Assembly: GCF_018966525.1 (NCBI RefSeq) | Contig: NZ_CP076607.1 | Coordinates: 2,976,001 to 3,040,000, forward strand | Source of the DNA: Paenibacillus sophorae | GTDB taxonomy: Bacteria > Bacillota > Bacilli > Paenibacillales > Paenibacillaceae | Reading direction: 5' to 3' | DNA length: 64,000 nt | Shown here: positions 1 through 8,696 of the stretch, one piece after another | Numbering within the stretch: position 1 is the first letter of the stretch | How the letters are laid out: every line of letters begins with the position of its first letter | The notes under the pieces: generated by a model | What the model was told of the DNA's origin: nothing | Seen by the model: only the letters and a program-made list of their open reading frames with translations | Databases searched by the model: none | Program-made: the position numbers and the translations under genes

Positions 1-398
1 GGCTGCCCAAGTACCTGAAGATGCAAGTCATTCCGGATGTTATAGGCGTCACCCTTATCGATTTCGCCCAAAAGTACATTGCCGCAGTTCCACGATTTCA
101 AGCGATAAATACCGACGATCCTATCAGGCGTTAGCCAAGCAAGGGTACCAGCAGCACCCAAGCTGTTTAACCCTATTGATGACCTTGATCATCTCAAATG
201 GCTCTACACCGTCATTTCCAATGCCAAAGCTTTTATTGGAGGTGAGAATAGGTCTTGATGCGAAGCATCATCAACATACTTGGATGAATTTTGCTATCGC
301 TTTAATCGCTGTGAAATGAAAAGTGAAATATTCAATCGACTCGCTTTCATTGCTGCCTACTAACCAAGACCATCACTTATCCTGTGTTAGTTGGATAA
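1..398 (+). pseudogene. IS1595 (ISXO2-like) transposase relic, C-terminal part
   Basis: Read in more than one frame, this stretch gives pieces typical of the C-terminal half of IS1595-family transposases: LKMQVIPDVIGVTLIDFAQ near base 20, then ALAKQGYQQHP, then NAKAFIGG, a degenerate GLDAKHHQH and LDEFCYRFNR near base 290, ending TITYPVLVG before a TAA near 396. Several frameshifts separate the pieces, so no protein can be made. The 5' part lies outside the window. The family call rests on remembered consensus phrases. Confidence 0.6.
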
Positions 399-470
399 TC
401 AAATTTAATATTAAAGAACCGAATATTTTCGGAAAGCAATTGCGTTTTCAAAAAAAAGGGATTTTTCCAG

Positions 471-690
471 GGCTGCAGATGCGTTGAACAATGCAAAGAA
501 ACATTTGAATTAAGCGCATCACCTCCAAACCAAATTAATCCAAAACGAAGCATATGGGGAAAAATGGGAATTTCCATTCTGCTGATCCATACGCAGGATC
601 ATTTGATGAATCCGATTACGGTCAAAGACTCGGCTAGTGAGTTTGTAACCTTGTATGAAAAAATATCGACGTTAAGCAGGGCACAACGGA
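471..690 (+). pseudogene. PTS lactose/cellobiose-type IIA, C-terminal relic
   Basis: Two frames together give the second half of a lactose/cellobiose-family EIIA: ADALNNAKKHLN, then AHHLQTKLIQNEAYGEKWEF, then LLIHTQDHLMNPITVKDSA with SEFVTLYEKI. An in-frame stop lies after KKHLN and a frameshift after GEKWEF. HTQDHLM matches the conserved HAQDHLM segment at the C-terminus of these proteins. It lies just upstream of an HPr-like gene and a glycosidase relic, so this was once a beta-glucoside uptake operon. Confidence 0.6.
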
Positions 691-716
691 TTGAATCTAA
701 ATTAGGAGAAGGTTAT

Positions 717-998
717 GTGTTAACAAAAACAATTGTTATTCAAAATCCATTCGGTCTGCATGCACGGCCATGCACATTTTTTACGGAAAAGGCGATGAAT
801 TTTTCCTGCACAATACATTTGACGAAAGGCGACGCAAGAATTAACGCGAAAAGCGTGCTTGCAGTTATGTCGTTAGAATTGGTAAAAGGAAATGAAGTCA
901 CCTTGGAGGTTGACGGCGAACGGGAGGAAGAAGCACTGGAGGAATTGGGAAGGTTGCTGACAGATATTTACGATAACGAGGAGGAAGGTTATCCATGA
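717..998 (+). CDS. HPr-family phosphocarrier protein
   Basis: This 93-residue protein starts at a GTG with AGGAGAAGG just upstream; an in-frame ATG at 564 would wrongly include the IIA relic. It has the HPr active-site motif GLHARP, whose His accepts phosphate from enzyme I, and the regulatory serine region NAKSVLAVMSL, equivalent to Ser46 phosphorylated by HPr kinase in Bacillota. The tail is acidic (DNEEEG). It is the only apparently intact gene of the decayed PTS block between a IIA relic and a GH1 relic. It could be a dedicated, chromosomally secondary HPr rather than the main ptsH, which normally precedes ptsI; no ptsI follows here. Confidence 0.8.
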   Translation: MLTKTIVIQNPFGLHARPCTFFTEKAMNFSCTIHLTKGDARINAKSVLAVMSLELVKGNEVTLEVDGEREEEALEELGRLLTDIYDNEEEGYP

Positions 999-1001
999 TC
1001 C

Positions 1002-1545
1002 ATGAACGTTAAAACCATTTCCGGAAGGTTTTTTCGCGGCCTACCAAGTGGAAGGGGCATGGGATGAGGACGGGAAAAAGCCTTCGATTTGGGACAGCTG
1101 GTGTCCGTATACCCGGAACGACATACAAAGGCACGAATGGCAATGTAGCAGTAGATAATTACCACCGCTGGGAAGAAGATGTCCGGCGGAAATAGGCTTA
1201 AAAAAGTACCGCTTCTCGATTGCGTGGAGCTAAATTTATCCCGACGGCAACGGTGAAATCAATGAGCAGGGGGTCGCCTTTTACGATTCGTTAATTAGCG
1301 AACTGCGCAAATACAATATTGAACCTATCATTACTTTGTGTTGTCTGGAATCACCTCACTGATCGTGGGCTGGCACCCCAACTGGAAGAAGGAGATTTGG
1401 AATTATTAGCAAAACAAGCCTGACTTTATCGGCGTTAACTACTACAGAACGTTCACATACGAAAGAAATCCGCTGGACGGTTTCGGAGAAGGTAGCCTCC
1501 TACCCGATTCTTTGATCTTAATAAAAATTAAATATGAACCGGAAT
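1002..1545 (+). pseudogene. Glycoside hydrolase family 1 (6-phospho-beta-glucosidase-like) relic
   Basis: Pieces in shifting frames match GH1 enzymes: FFAAYQVEGAWDEDGKKPSI near the start, NVAVDNYHRWEEDV, KKYRFSIAW, INEQGVAFYDSLI, LRKYNIEPIITL, then after a large deletion PDFIGVNYYRTFTYERNPLDG. The catalytic-acid and nucleophile segments are not both readable and about two thirds of a normal 470-residue gene is missing. Beside PTS genes, the likely original role was cleavage of a phosphorylated beta-glucoside. Confidence 0.7.
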
Positions 1546-1588
1546 GAAAAAATAAAAACATAAAATCTTGAATTAGTAAATATCATTA

Positions 1589-3095
1589 ACTCAACTTTCG
1601 CAGCACAAATCTTTAAACAAACCCTTGATATAGATAGGTAAACTGGAGATCCAATCCTGGAGTTGACAAAAAACGGCCGCTTTGTTCTTCTTGGTTGTGG
1701 CTTGGGACATTTCGAGAAATAAAGTCATCAATTGCTGAAGTGCGGTCTGGAAGTCCAGATCGCGGACCTCATCGGCAAAGAGAAAAAAGAGTCCTCCGAG
1801 CGTCCGATCATCACTGGATTGACGCCGTTCGTATTCCAACGCCAAATATCGGCTGAACACGATCGTCGTATGGCTAAGGAGTTGGTCAAAGGAACGGCCT
1901 TGAAATTCCGTTCCCAGTTTCAAATAGCTTTTGGTGACTTTAAAAAAGGTCTCTATACTCCAGCGCATCCCGTAGATTCGTACGATTTCAGCGTCATCCA
2001 GAGTGACGTCCGTACTTAAAATGGCAAGCCATTCCCGTTTTTTATTCTGGTTGCGCACAAAAACAAGTTTCACTGGCAGACCGCAAGTGGTGTGTACCCT
2101 CGCGGAGCCTTTAATGTCTTTGGAATCCGATTATGGAAAGCTTTGAAAGACTTTATGGAGCGTCATTCGTTATCCCTGAATGAGATATCGCTGTTTCATC
2201 TCCTTCACCATGCCAATCACGGAAAGGCCTTTGCCTGTGAGCTGACGAAGAAGAGGGGCTTGCGTAAACCAGCTATCCATGAGGACGTAGTCGGCGATAA
2301 ATCCCGCCGCTACCGCCCGTTCCAGCAAGGCGACGACGGCATCTGGCTTTCGAGAGAAGGCCTCCATTCGACGTTTGTACCCCACGCTGCGTTTCGAGAG
2401 GTTGGAAGCCATTTCGCAGATTCGATTGGCTAACTTCGCGGAAGAGAGCATGACAAAGTCAAGCGGAGCGAAACTAAAACCGTCCGACCAGCCCAGCGTG
2501 AGCATGGTGTAGCCTTTGGTAAACTTGCCTGTGGAATGGTCAAACACCCGTGCCAGTAGTTCTGCCTTTTTACTCCGGTTTCGGCTCAGAACGGAATCGT
2601 CGACGATGAACACCCGTATCCGATTCGATGAAATGAGCGATTCGAAATGGCGCACGATGCGAAGACTGAACGTCTGCAAAAAGCGCCGCCAAGCAAAGGA
2701 AGCTTGATTCAAAAAACGATAGACGACATCTTTGCCGGGAAGATTCGCTCCACGCTGGCTTTCAAGCATGCGAAACCAGTTTTTCCCCTCGAAGACCAGA
2801 GAGAAGACAATTTGAAAGACTACGAGACTGGAAAGGCCAAACGACTTGGAAATTCCCGCATGTCGTAAGGATTTCCCGATTTGAAGAGTGACAAAAAGTT
2901 TGGAAATGCGAGACTGTTCAGACAGGGAACGTTGTTGTAACATAAGAGTTACGCACCTTTCTTGTTGGCATGGTTGCTCGACACTTCCATGATACCAAAC
3001 AAGCAAGGTGTTTTTTGTCAATACGGGATAAATACATTGAATTCTTCTTACAGCCCCAAGGGATTCAACTGATAGCTAAGGTGAGAAAGTTGAGT
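1589..3095 (-). mobile_element. IS4-type insertion sequence with terminal repeats
   Basis: The ends form an 11-bp inverted repeat: ACTCAACTTTC at 1589-1599 and GAAAGTTGAGT at 3085-3095. Both ends are flanked directly by CATTA (1584-1588 and 3096-3100), which fits a 5-bp target duplication. The element carries one transposase on the minus strand whose stop codon lies inside the left repeat. The internal gene is broken, so the copy can move only if a transposase is supplied in trans. Confidence 0.7.
1591..2943 (-). pseudogene. IS4-family DDE transposase with two internal stops
   Basis: Translation on the minus strand from the ATG at 2943 (AAAGGTG upstream) gives an IS4-type transposase: VDDSV contains the first Asp, VLMDSWF the second, and the C-terminal Y-(2)-R-(3)-E-(6)-K signature reads YGMRWSIETFFKVTK. 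The frame is interrupted by TAA at 2170-2172 and again at 2131-2133 without any frameshift, and resumes with CGLPVKLVFVRNQNKKREW. Two nonsense changes in one frame mean the gene is dead rather than programmed. Confidence 0.85.
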
Positions 3096-3248
3096 CATTA
3101 ACTAATAACAATTAAGCCTGAATAACGAAAAGCTTGATATCTGAGCACTTCCCCCTAAGGAAACTAGTATGGTGGTAATTCTGGTTAAGGAAATATAGGG
3201 GGTCACACCGAAAACGGCGATTAAGCTATCCTTTTGCGGAGATTGGAA

Positions 3249-3305
3249 ATGAAAAATCCGTCCGCAGCTCAACTCCCAGCCGAGGATCACTTTGAGAAAG
3301 TATAA
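3249..3305 (+). CDS. Possible 18-residue peptide ORF at the head of the operon
   Basis: An ATG at 3249 follows GGAGATTGGAA, a good ribosome binding site, and opens MKNPSAAQLPAEDHFEKV before TAA. It overlaps the TTG start of the large esterase in another frame. It may be a translated leader that couples to the esterase, a precursor peptide, or the frameshifted true N-terminus of the esterase. It lies downstream of the IS4 element, in the first 200 bases of the biosynthetic operon. Function unknown. Confidence 0.25.
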   Translation: MKNPSAAQLPAEDHFEKV

Positions 3306-5970
3306 GAGAGGAGAAATTTTCATATTCGTCAATTTGGGAAGGGCGACCGCCTGCCTGGACAAGAAAGCCGTTAGGTTACAAGCGGCTTACGTCATTGGTC
3401 CTGTTCAAAATCCTGCAGACAACGACAAGTGCAATTCGGATCTTTACCGGATTTTCAAGAAGGGACCAATCGATCTGGAGAATCGTGCGACGGTGAGCCT
3501 CGCTGACGGCCGTTCAAGCGAGTGCAGGTTTCATTGCACGATCGGCATGGAATCTTTGGAGTTGGATTTGACCGGTTACGAACTCAAGGAAGGCGAACGG
3601 ATGTTTCTTGTCGCTAATATCAACAGCGCTGAAGTGAAGAAAATCTATGTACGCCCATTTGACGTTAAAGGAAAAATATGGATAAATGGTGAGCTGTTGT
3701 ACAACGATTCGGGACCGTTCAGATACAGGCTTCAACAGGGAGACAACACAGTGGTTATCGAATACGCCGAGGTGAGCAAACACTATTCGATCCGGATCAG
3801 AGATACGAATTTGGATCGGTTTTTTAACGAAGAACTGATCGGAGAATTCATGGAACAGTGGATTGAGAATCGCGTATGCGTCGTTCATGAAACCGCCAAT
3901 GCACTGGAACGGACACGTTACGAATTTTACTTGCTGAGCTGCGATGCGGTCGGCGTGCCGAACGGTTCGCCTGCAATGATCATCGTAATGAACGACGACG
4001 GCGATGTGGTGGATCGGTTTGAAACAGCCATAGGCCGAAAAGTCGTTTATGATACAGCAGGCGTGAAAAACCGTACACGTACCATGCTCCATATTCAAAT
4101 CGAATATGCAGATTTGGGCAGCCGGTTCCATGAAAAGTCGCATGTCATTCTGGTACATCCGCTTGGCGAGTTGATCGAATCGATGGAGCTTCAAGCCGAG
4201 GAACTTGAGCGAACAGACCGATGCAGCGCAGACGATCTGACTCAATTGGCCGGGCTGCTGGAAAGATTGAGAGCGGTGAACGTATTAGAGACCAACAAAC
4301 TGACTGCCAAACGGCTATGTCTTGTCAAAGAATACAAGCGTCTGTTTTTTGGGGCTTGCGGCAAGCTCCTTGAGGGGCGGAGCTACGAGAATGCGATTGC
4401 CGAACAAAGGCTAGGAGATGGCTTTTTTCGTTCGAAACTGGACGATAGCATAGAACGGTATACGGTGTTATTGCCAAGCGACTATTCGGAACAGAGAACG
4501 TATCCGCTCATCATCTTTCTGCCTGTCGGCCGATACGAACTCGATCTTCCCGATTTTCGCGACCGCCTCTATGCTTACTGGAACCTGGAGGCGATTGCAG
4601 TCACCTTCTCTTGCAGGGGGGTGACTATGGGAAGCTATGTCGGCGAAGCCGCGTTTCTGGAGGGACTTGACGTCATCACGCAGCGATTCCGCGTTGACGA
4701 AGATAAAATCTATCTTTCGGGTTACTCGAACGGAGCTTATGCTGCTTGGGCGCTGTCCCAAGCGTATCCGGACCGGTTCGCCGGGATTGCCGCCTATTCC
4801 GGGGGAGCCGATCCGGACAAATTGATCAATTTATCGAATATGGCGGTGCTTAACGTTTGCGGCGAGGAAGACTACGCCATCGAAACGTCTTACACCAAAC
4901 CGTCCGAAGTGTTGGGCGGCGACGATTATAAAGGAATACTGGAGCCGGATTCCAACCATTGGGATACGCCTTATTTCCATCATCAATTGTCGGGCATTCG
5001 GTGGCTCTTGCAGCATAAGAGGAGGACGGCCCCCAGGCGGATTCATTTTCGGACGGATAAAGCCCGTCATCGAAAGTGCTTCTGGGTCGAAATCGAGGAA
5101 TTTGCCGAAGGCAGTCATTATGGCGAAATAGTAGGCGAATGGATTAGGGATACGACGATACTTATTCAAACCATCCATATCGGACAATTCGAATTGACAC
5201 TTCCGGATTCGGTAAAAATCGGCCATTTGGAAGTGATCATTGATGGTCAGCAGTTTACGGTGCAGCCAGGGGAGGCAAGGGGGCTGAGGTTCCGCAAATC
5301 GGGTGACGTCTTTGTATGGCTGCCGCCTTCGTTCGCTTTGGCGCACGACGGCATCACAAGCAATGGCATGGGCATCATGGACGTTTATATGGACCAGGTC
5401 CGCATTGTCGTTCCAGACCGATATTCATCGGAACAGGAAAGATTGGACATTCTGAAAGTCTCTGACGTGTTTGCGAACCCCAAGACAGATACCTGGGATA
5501 CGAACATTTATGTTCACTACCCGATTTTGCAGTCAAGCCGATTAACGGATGAGGATGCGGCACGTTGCAATCTGATTTGCATCGCTACCGGCGTCGGCCG
5601 GCATGATTTTCTATCGAGAATCGTCGGCCACTTGCGAATTGGGCTGCACGCGGACGGCTTTACCGCTGATGCAGGCTTCGAGAAAGGCGATTATTGCATA
5701 TTATTTATCCAACCTAACCCGATGAATCCGGCAAAGAAGCTTTTGACCGTCTTTGCCAATAATTCTGCCTTTTTCAAGAGAAATATTTATACAAGGAAGC
5801 TGATCATACCGAGCTATTTCAGCGGCTTCCACCCATATTTGAATAAGGAGGTGATCTTATTTAACGGAAAGCTTCGGGCGATGGAACTGAAGCATGGCGC
5901 GGAAGAACATCAACGCTATAATACAGGGAGTGGTGATTATGAAAGAGATAGTGATTCGAATAATCAGTAA
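3292..5970 (+). CDS. Large alpha/beta-hydrolase (esterase/peptidase-like) protein
   Basis: This 892-residue protein begins at a TTG; no in-frame ATG precedes it after the upstream stop, so the N-terminus is uncertain. Residues 1-290 look like beta-rich domains I cannot name. Residues about 390-570 are an alpha/beta-hydrolase of the PHB-depolymerase/prolyl-oligopeptidase kind: GYSNG with nucleophile Ser479, CGEED with Asp527, and SNHWD with His556. A segment RRIHFRTDKARHRKCFWVEI follows, a pattern seen after such hydrolase domains. No signal peptide is visible, so it is probably cytoplasmic. Being first in the biosynthetic operon and overlapping the carrier-protein gene, it may release or trim the product, for example as an esterase. 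Confidence 0.65.
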   Translation: MRKYKRGEIFIFVNLGRATACLDKKAVRLQAAYVIGPVQNPADNDKCNSDLYRIFKKGPIDLENRATVSLADGRSSECRFHCTIGMESLELDLTGYELKEGERMFLVANINSAEVKKIYVRPFDVKGKIWINGELLYNDSGPFRYRLQQGDNTVVIEYAEVSKHYSIRIRDTNLDRFFNEELIGEFMEQWIENRVCVVHETANALERTRYEFYLLSCDAVGVPNGSPAMIIVMNDDGDVVDRFETAIGRKVVYDTAGVKNRTRTMLHIQIEYADLGSRFHEKSHVILVHPLGELIESMELQAEELERTDRCSADDLTQLAGLLERLRAVNVLETNKLTAKRLCLVKEYKRLFFGACGKLLEGRSYENAIAEQRLGDGFFRSKLDDSIERYTVLLPSDYSEQRTYPLIIFLPVGRYELDLPDFRDRLYAYWNLEAIAVTFSCRGVTMGSYVGEAAFLEGLDVITQRFRVDEDKIYLSGYSNGAYAAWALSQAYPDRFAGIAAYSGGADPDKLINLSNMAVLNVCGEEDYAIETSYTKPSEVLGGDDYKGILEPDSNHWDTPYFHHQLSGIRWLLQHKRRTAPRRIHFRTDKARHRKCFWVEIEEFAEGSHYGEIVGEWIRDTTILIQTIHIGQFELTLPDSVKIGHLEVIIDGQQFTVQPGEARGLRFRKSGDVFVWLPPSFALAHDGITSNGMGIMDVYMDQVRIVVPDRYSSEQERLDILKVSDVFANPKTDTWDTNIYVHYPILQSSRLTDEDAARCNLICIATGVGRHDFLSRIVGHLRIGLHADGFTADAGFEKGDYCILFIQPNPMNPAKKLLTVFANNSAFFKRNIYTRKLIIPSYFSGFHPYLNKEVILFNGKLRAMELKHGAEEHQRYNTGSGDYERDSDSNNQ

Positions 5971-6202
5971 AATTAAGAACGATCCGAAGCTTTTGGACAC
6001 ATTAAACGGCAGCTCCAGCATTTTGCACGACTCGGGCATGGAATCGCTTCAGATCGTCCATTTCATTCTCCAAGTCGAGGATGAATTCGGCTGCGAAATC
6101 AACTTCGATGAGTTCAACATGGAGAATTTGGACTCCATCGACGCATTTTGCAAATATATCCGGCAGCGCAATCCGGAGCTAAGCGGGCAAGGCCAGCCAT
6201 GA
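5939..6202 (+). CDS. Acyl/aminoacyl carrier protein 1
   Basis: An 87-residue carrier protein. The in-frame ATG at 5894 lies deep inside the esterase, so the ATG at 5939 is preferred. The phosphopantetheine site is DSGMES with Ser36, followed by LQIVHFILQVEDEFGCEI, the usual helix-2 region. The gene overlaps the end of the esterase by 32 bases and shares ATGA with the following ATP-grasp gene, which suggests translational coupling. By analogy with BtrI of butirosin synthesis it would carry an amino acid as a thioester while it is processed. Confidence 0.82.
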   Translation: MKEIVIRIISKIKNDPKLLDTLNGSSSILHDSGMESLQIVHFILQVEDEFGCEINFDEFNMENLDSIDAFCKYIRQRNPELSGQGQP

Positions 6203-7548
6203 CATCGGCAAACCGGATCGAGAAAATCCATTGTGGTACGTTCGATGCGGAGCAGTATTGGCGAGAGCCTGATCTGGCGAAGCTGCCGGGGTTCGCAGAC
6301 CCGGAAAATTTGCGCATCGTCTCGGTGATGGATGAACTTTTGTTTGTTTTTTGTAGCCCTTCGGAGGCTCTGATTACCCGTAAAGCGATGAACCCGGCCC
6401 ACAAACAGTATTTGAATGATATCGGCTTCCGGTTTTGGAGTAATACGCTCGATATGGACGGTGAGCTGAAGGAACAGAGTAAAAGCATGCTTCAATTATT
6501 GGCTGAAGCGGATTCGGTGGAAGTGGCCGCTATGGCTGCCGAGGCAAAAGCCGAGGCAAGACCGGAGCTGGAGCCATTTGCGGCAATTCCCTTCACGAAA
6601 GAAGCAAGCGAAAGATACAGGTTCATTTGCCGTATGCCCGAAATGGATATTATCCGCAAAGTGAATATGAAAACGTATTCTACAGAAATGAAAGAGAGGC
6701 TGGAGCTGCCGAATGTCAGCTTCATCGTCAATCATTCGTCCGAGCTTCGGAAAGTCGGCGAGCGGCTGCTGCGGGAAGGCTCTTTTCTGATCAAAGACAA
6801 CTACGGTGTTTCCGGAAAAGGCAATTTGCTGATCGATTCGGTAAGCATTTTGGAGCGGGTTATCGCGTATATGGCAGCTCAAGAGAGGAAGGGCATGCGA
6901 TCACAGTTTGTTGTAGAGCCCTATCTGGATAAGCTGTACGACTTCTCCTGTCAATTTGAGATTACAAGCAACGGAGAGTACCGGTTTCTCTCGCTGCAGA
7001 GGCTGACCAACGACGACTTTGCCTATCAAGAATCGTACACGCCGGAGCCGGAGTTCATGCATTTTCTGGACTGCGAAGGCTACTTCGAACTGATGAGGAG
7101 AACGGCGAAGGAGTTGTACAGCGACGGTTATTACGGGCACGTCTGCGTTGACTCGATGCAGCTTGGGAGCGGGGAACTCGTCCCGATCGTAGAGATCAAC
7201 GCCAGAAAATCGATGAGCCTGATCAAGAGCCGGATTGACCGGTATTTGGCCTCTCAGGAGCTGCTGGGCAACCTTCGCTTCTATTCGCTTACAAGTACGA
7301 ATGCGCAGCTTCAGTTTGAAGACCTTCTTGCAGCTATGGAAGAAGCCGGTATCCTGTATAAGCCAGGTATGTCTGAAGGAGTCATTCCCTTGACGGCCAA
7401 CATGTTGATGATCAACCGCAGGCCAGACAAATCATATAAAGGAAGAATATACGTATCGATGGTCGGCCGGCTCGAGGAGGCTCGAAAGGAGCTGCATCAA
7501 CGTTTAAACCGTTTGTTTGCTGGACTATCGCTCCAAGTATTGAATTAA
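6199..7548 (+). CDS. ATP-grasp ligase 1 (preATP-grasp domain, BtrJ-like)
   Basis: A 449-residue ATP-grasp enzyme whose ATG overlaps the stop of carrier protein 1. The N-terminal domain contains GTFDAEQYW, close to the (N)xGAEQYW motif of the second ATP-grasp enzyme in this operon. The ATP-binding loop reads KDNYGVSGKGNLL around residue 205, and the metal-binding strand VEINARKS comes near residue 335. Enzymes of this type join a carboxylate to an amine or thiol using ATP; BtrJ loads glutamate on a carrier protein. Pairing with the adjacent carrier protein suggests it loads that protein. Substrate unknown. Confidence 0.75.
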   Translation: MTSANRIEKIHCGTFDAEQYWREPDLAKLPGFADPENLRIVSVMDELLFVFCSPSEALITRKAMNPAHKQYLNDIGFRFWSNTLDMDGELKEQSKSMLQLLAEADSVEVAAMAAEAKAEARPELEPFAAIPFTKEASERYRFICRMPEMDIIRKVNMKTYSTEMKERLELPNVSFIVNHSSELRKVGERLLREGSFLIKDNYGVSGKGNLLIDSVSILERVIAYMAAQERKGMRSQFVVEPYLDKLYDFSCQFEITSNGEYRFLSLQRLTNDDFAYQESYTPEPEFMHFLDCEGYFELMRRTAKELYSDGYYGHVCVDSMQLGSGELVPIVEINARKSMSLIKSRIDRYLASQELLGNLRFYSLTSTNAQLQFEDLLAAMEEAGILYKPGMSEGVIPLTANMLMINRRPDKSYKGRIYVSMVGRLEEARKELHQRLNRLFAGLSLQVLN

Positions 7549-7585
7549 TCCGGCGTCGATGCCGAGACAGGCAAGGAGATGCACG

Positions 7586-8692
7586 ATGGGAAAGAAGACC
7601 ATTCTAAGCTCTGGATTCGGCCTAGGCTTCTACACACCGGCGCTTCTGCTGGAATATCAGCTGAGCAAACGTCAGACGGAAGCGGAAGTCGTAATTTTTG
7701 AAAATTTTATCGTGAAGAACAAAAAGGATAAAATTGCCCAAAGTCGCAACGATTATCACCTCAATTTCGCCGTCGCCCGGGTCGCGCAAAAGCTTCCGAC
7801 AGATATCCGCGACAGCATCGATTATAAGGCCGTCGATCGGCTGGTTGCCGAATGGAAACGGGAGGGTCGGAGAGATTTTATCGTTTTCTCGGGCCACTGG
7901 ATTCACATTCTCGATATATACCGCGATCAGGTCGGAGACCAGTCGTTACACGTTGAACTGCTATACGTCGATACGGACTTGTCGCCTTCCTGGAAAAGTG
8001 TAAAGAAGTACGTGCCCGATTACGGCAACTGTTATCATGAGGTGTGGCTCTTCGAAGCCGCCGATCGGCCGATCCGGTATCGGATTCCGGTGACCGAAGA
8101 ACAGGCGGTGCCGTATGTGCAGCGTCGGAACCGGCTGGCCGTTCACGGCGGAGGCTGGGGAATGGGAACTTATTTGGAGAAGGTTGCTGAGCTGGAACGC
8201 CATTACGAGTTGGATATCGTCATTTCAAGCGAAGCGGACTGCGACCTTGCCAATACGAGGCACCGTTATTGGATGAACGACCCTTCCTGGGAAGCGTGGG
8301 AGAAAGACCCGTCCACGGGCAAACATACTTTCCCGAGATTCGGAGAAATCAAGGCGGGGGAGTCTCCTGTATTTGCAAGCCAAGAGAGCCATCATCGACT
8401 ATATGACATCATCAAAAGCTCAAAAGCGATCATCAGCAAGCCGGGCGGCGCCACGCTAATCGACTCGCTGTCGTCGGCGACTCCGATCGTATTCCTTGAT
8501 CCATTCGGGCTGCACGAGCAGAAAAATGCGGAGCTCTGGATACAATGCGGATTCGGTATTTCTTACGAGACGTGGAAGCAGGCGGAATTTGCGCCCGAAC
8601 TGCTACAGCCGCTTCATGAAGCGCTGGCCGGGCAGAAAGACACATCCTCCATCTATGCCGATTTATGGTCTGACAATCAAATGGCGAGGTGA
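7586..8692 (+). CDS. GT-B fold glycosyltransferase (MurG-like)
   Basis: A 368-residue protein starting at the ATG after AAGGAGATGCACG. Its C-terminal half has the signature of GT-B enzymes that bind nucleotide sugars: SKPGGATLIDSLSSATPIVF followed by DPFGLHEQKNAELWIQCGFG, similar to MurG. HGGGWGMGTY lies at the start of the second domain. It probably transfers a sugar, possibly one made as a CDP-sugar by rfbF/rfbG in the same operon, to an acceptor. No transmembrane segment is visible. The donor and acceptor cannot be told from sequence. Confidence 0.7.
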   Translation: MGKKTILSSGFGLGFYTPALLLEYQLSKRQTEAEVVIFENFIVKNKKDKIAQSRNDYHLNFAVARVAQKLPTDIRDSIDYKAVDRLVAEWKREGRRDFIVFSGHWIHILDIYRDQVGDQSLHVELLYVDTDLSPSWKSVKKYVPDYGNCYHEVWLFEAADRPIRYRIPVTEEQAVPYVQRRNRLAVHGGGWGMGTYLEKVAELERHYELDIVISSEADCDLANTRHRYWMNDPSWEAWEKDPSTGKHTFPRFGEIKAGESPVFASQESHHRLYDIIKSSKAIISKPGGATLIDSLSSATPIVFLDPFGLHEQKNAELWIQCGFGISYETWKQAEFAPELLQPLHEALAGQKDTSSIYADLWSDNQMAR

Positions 8693-8696
8693 GCGT

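Noticed and set aside
3514..4245. 243-codon open frame on the minus strand
   Set aside because: It lies fully inside the esterase gene on the other strand, resembles no protein and has no ribosome binding site; it is a shadow of the real gene.
5894..5938. Upstream ATG for carrier protein 1
   Set aside because: It would add 15 residues outside the carrier fold; the ATG at 5939 fits family length.
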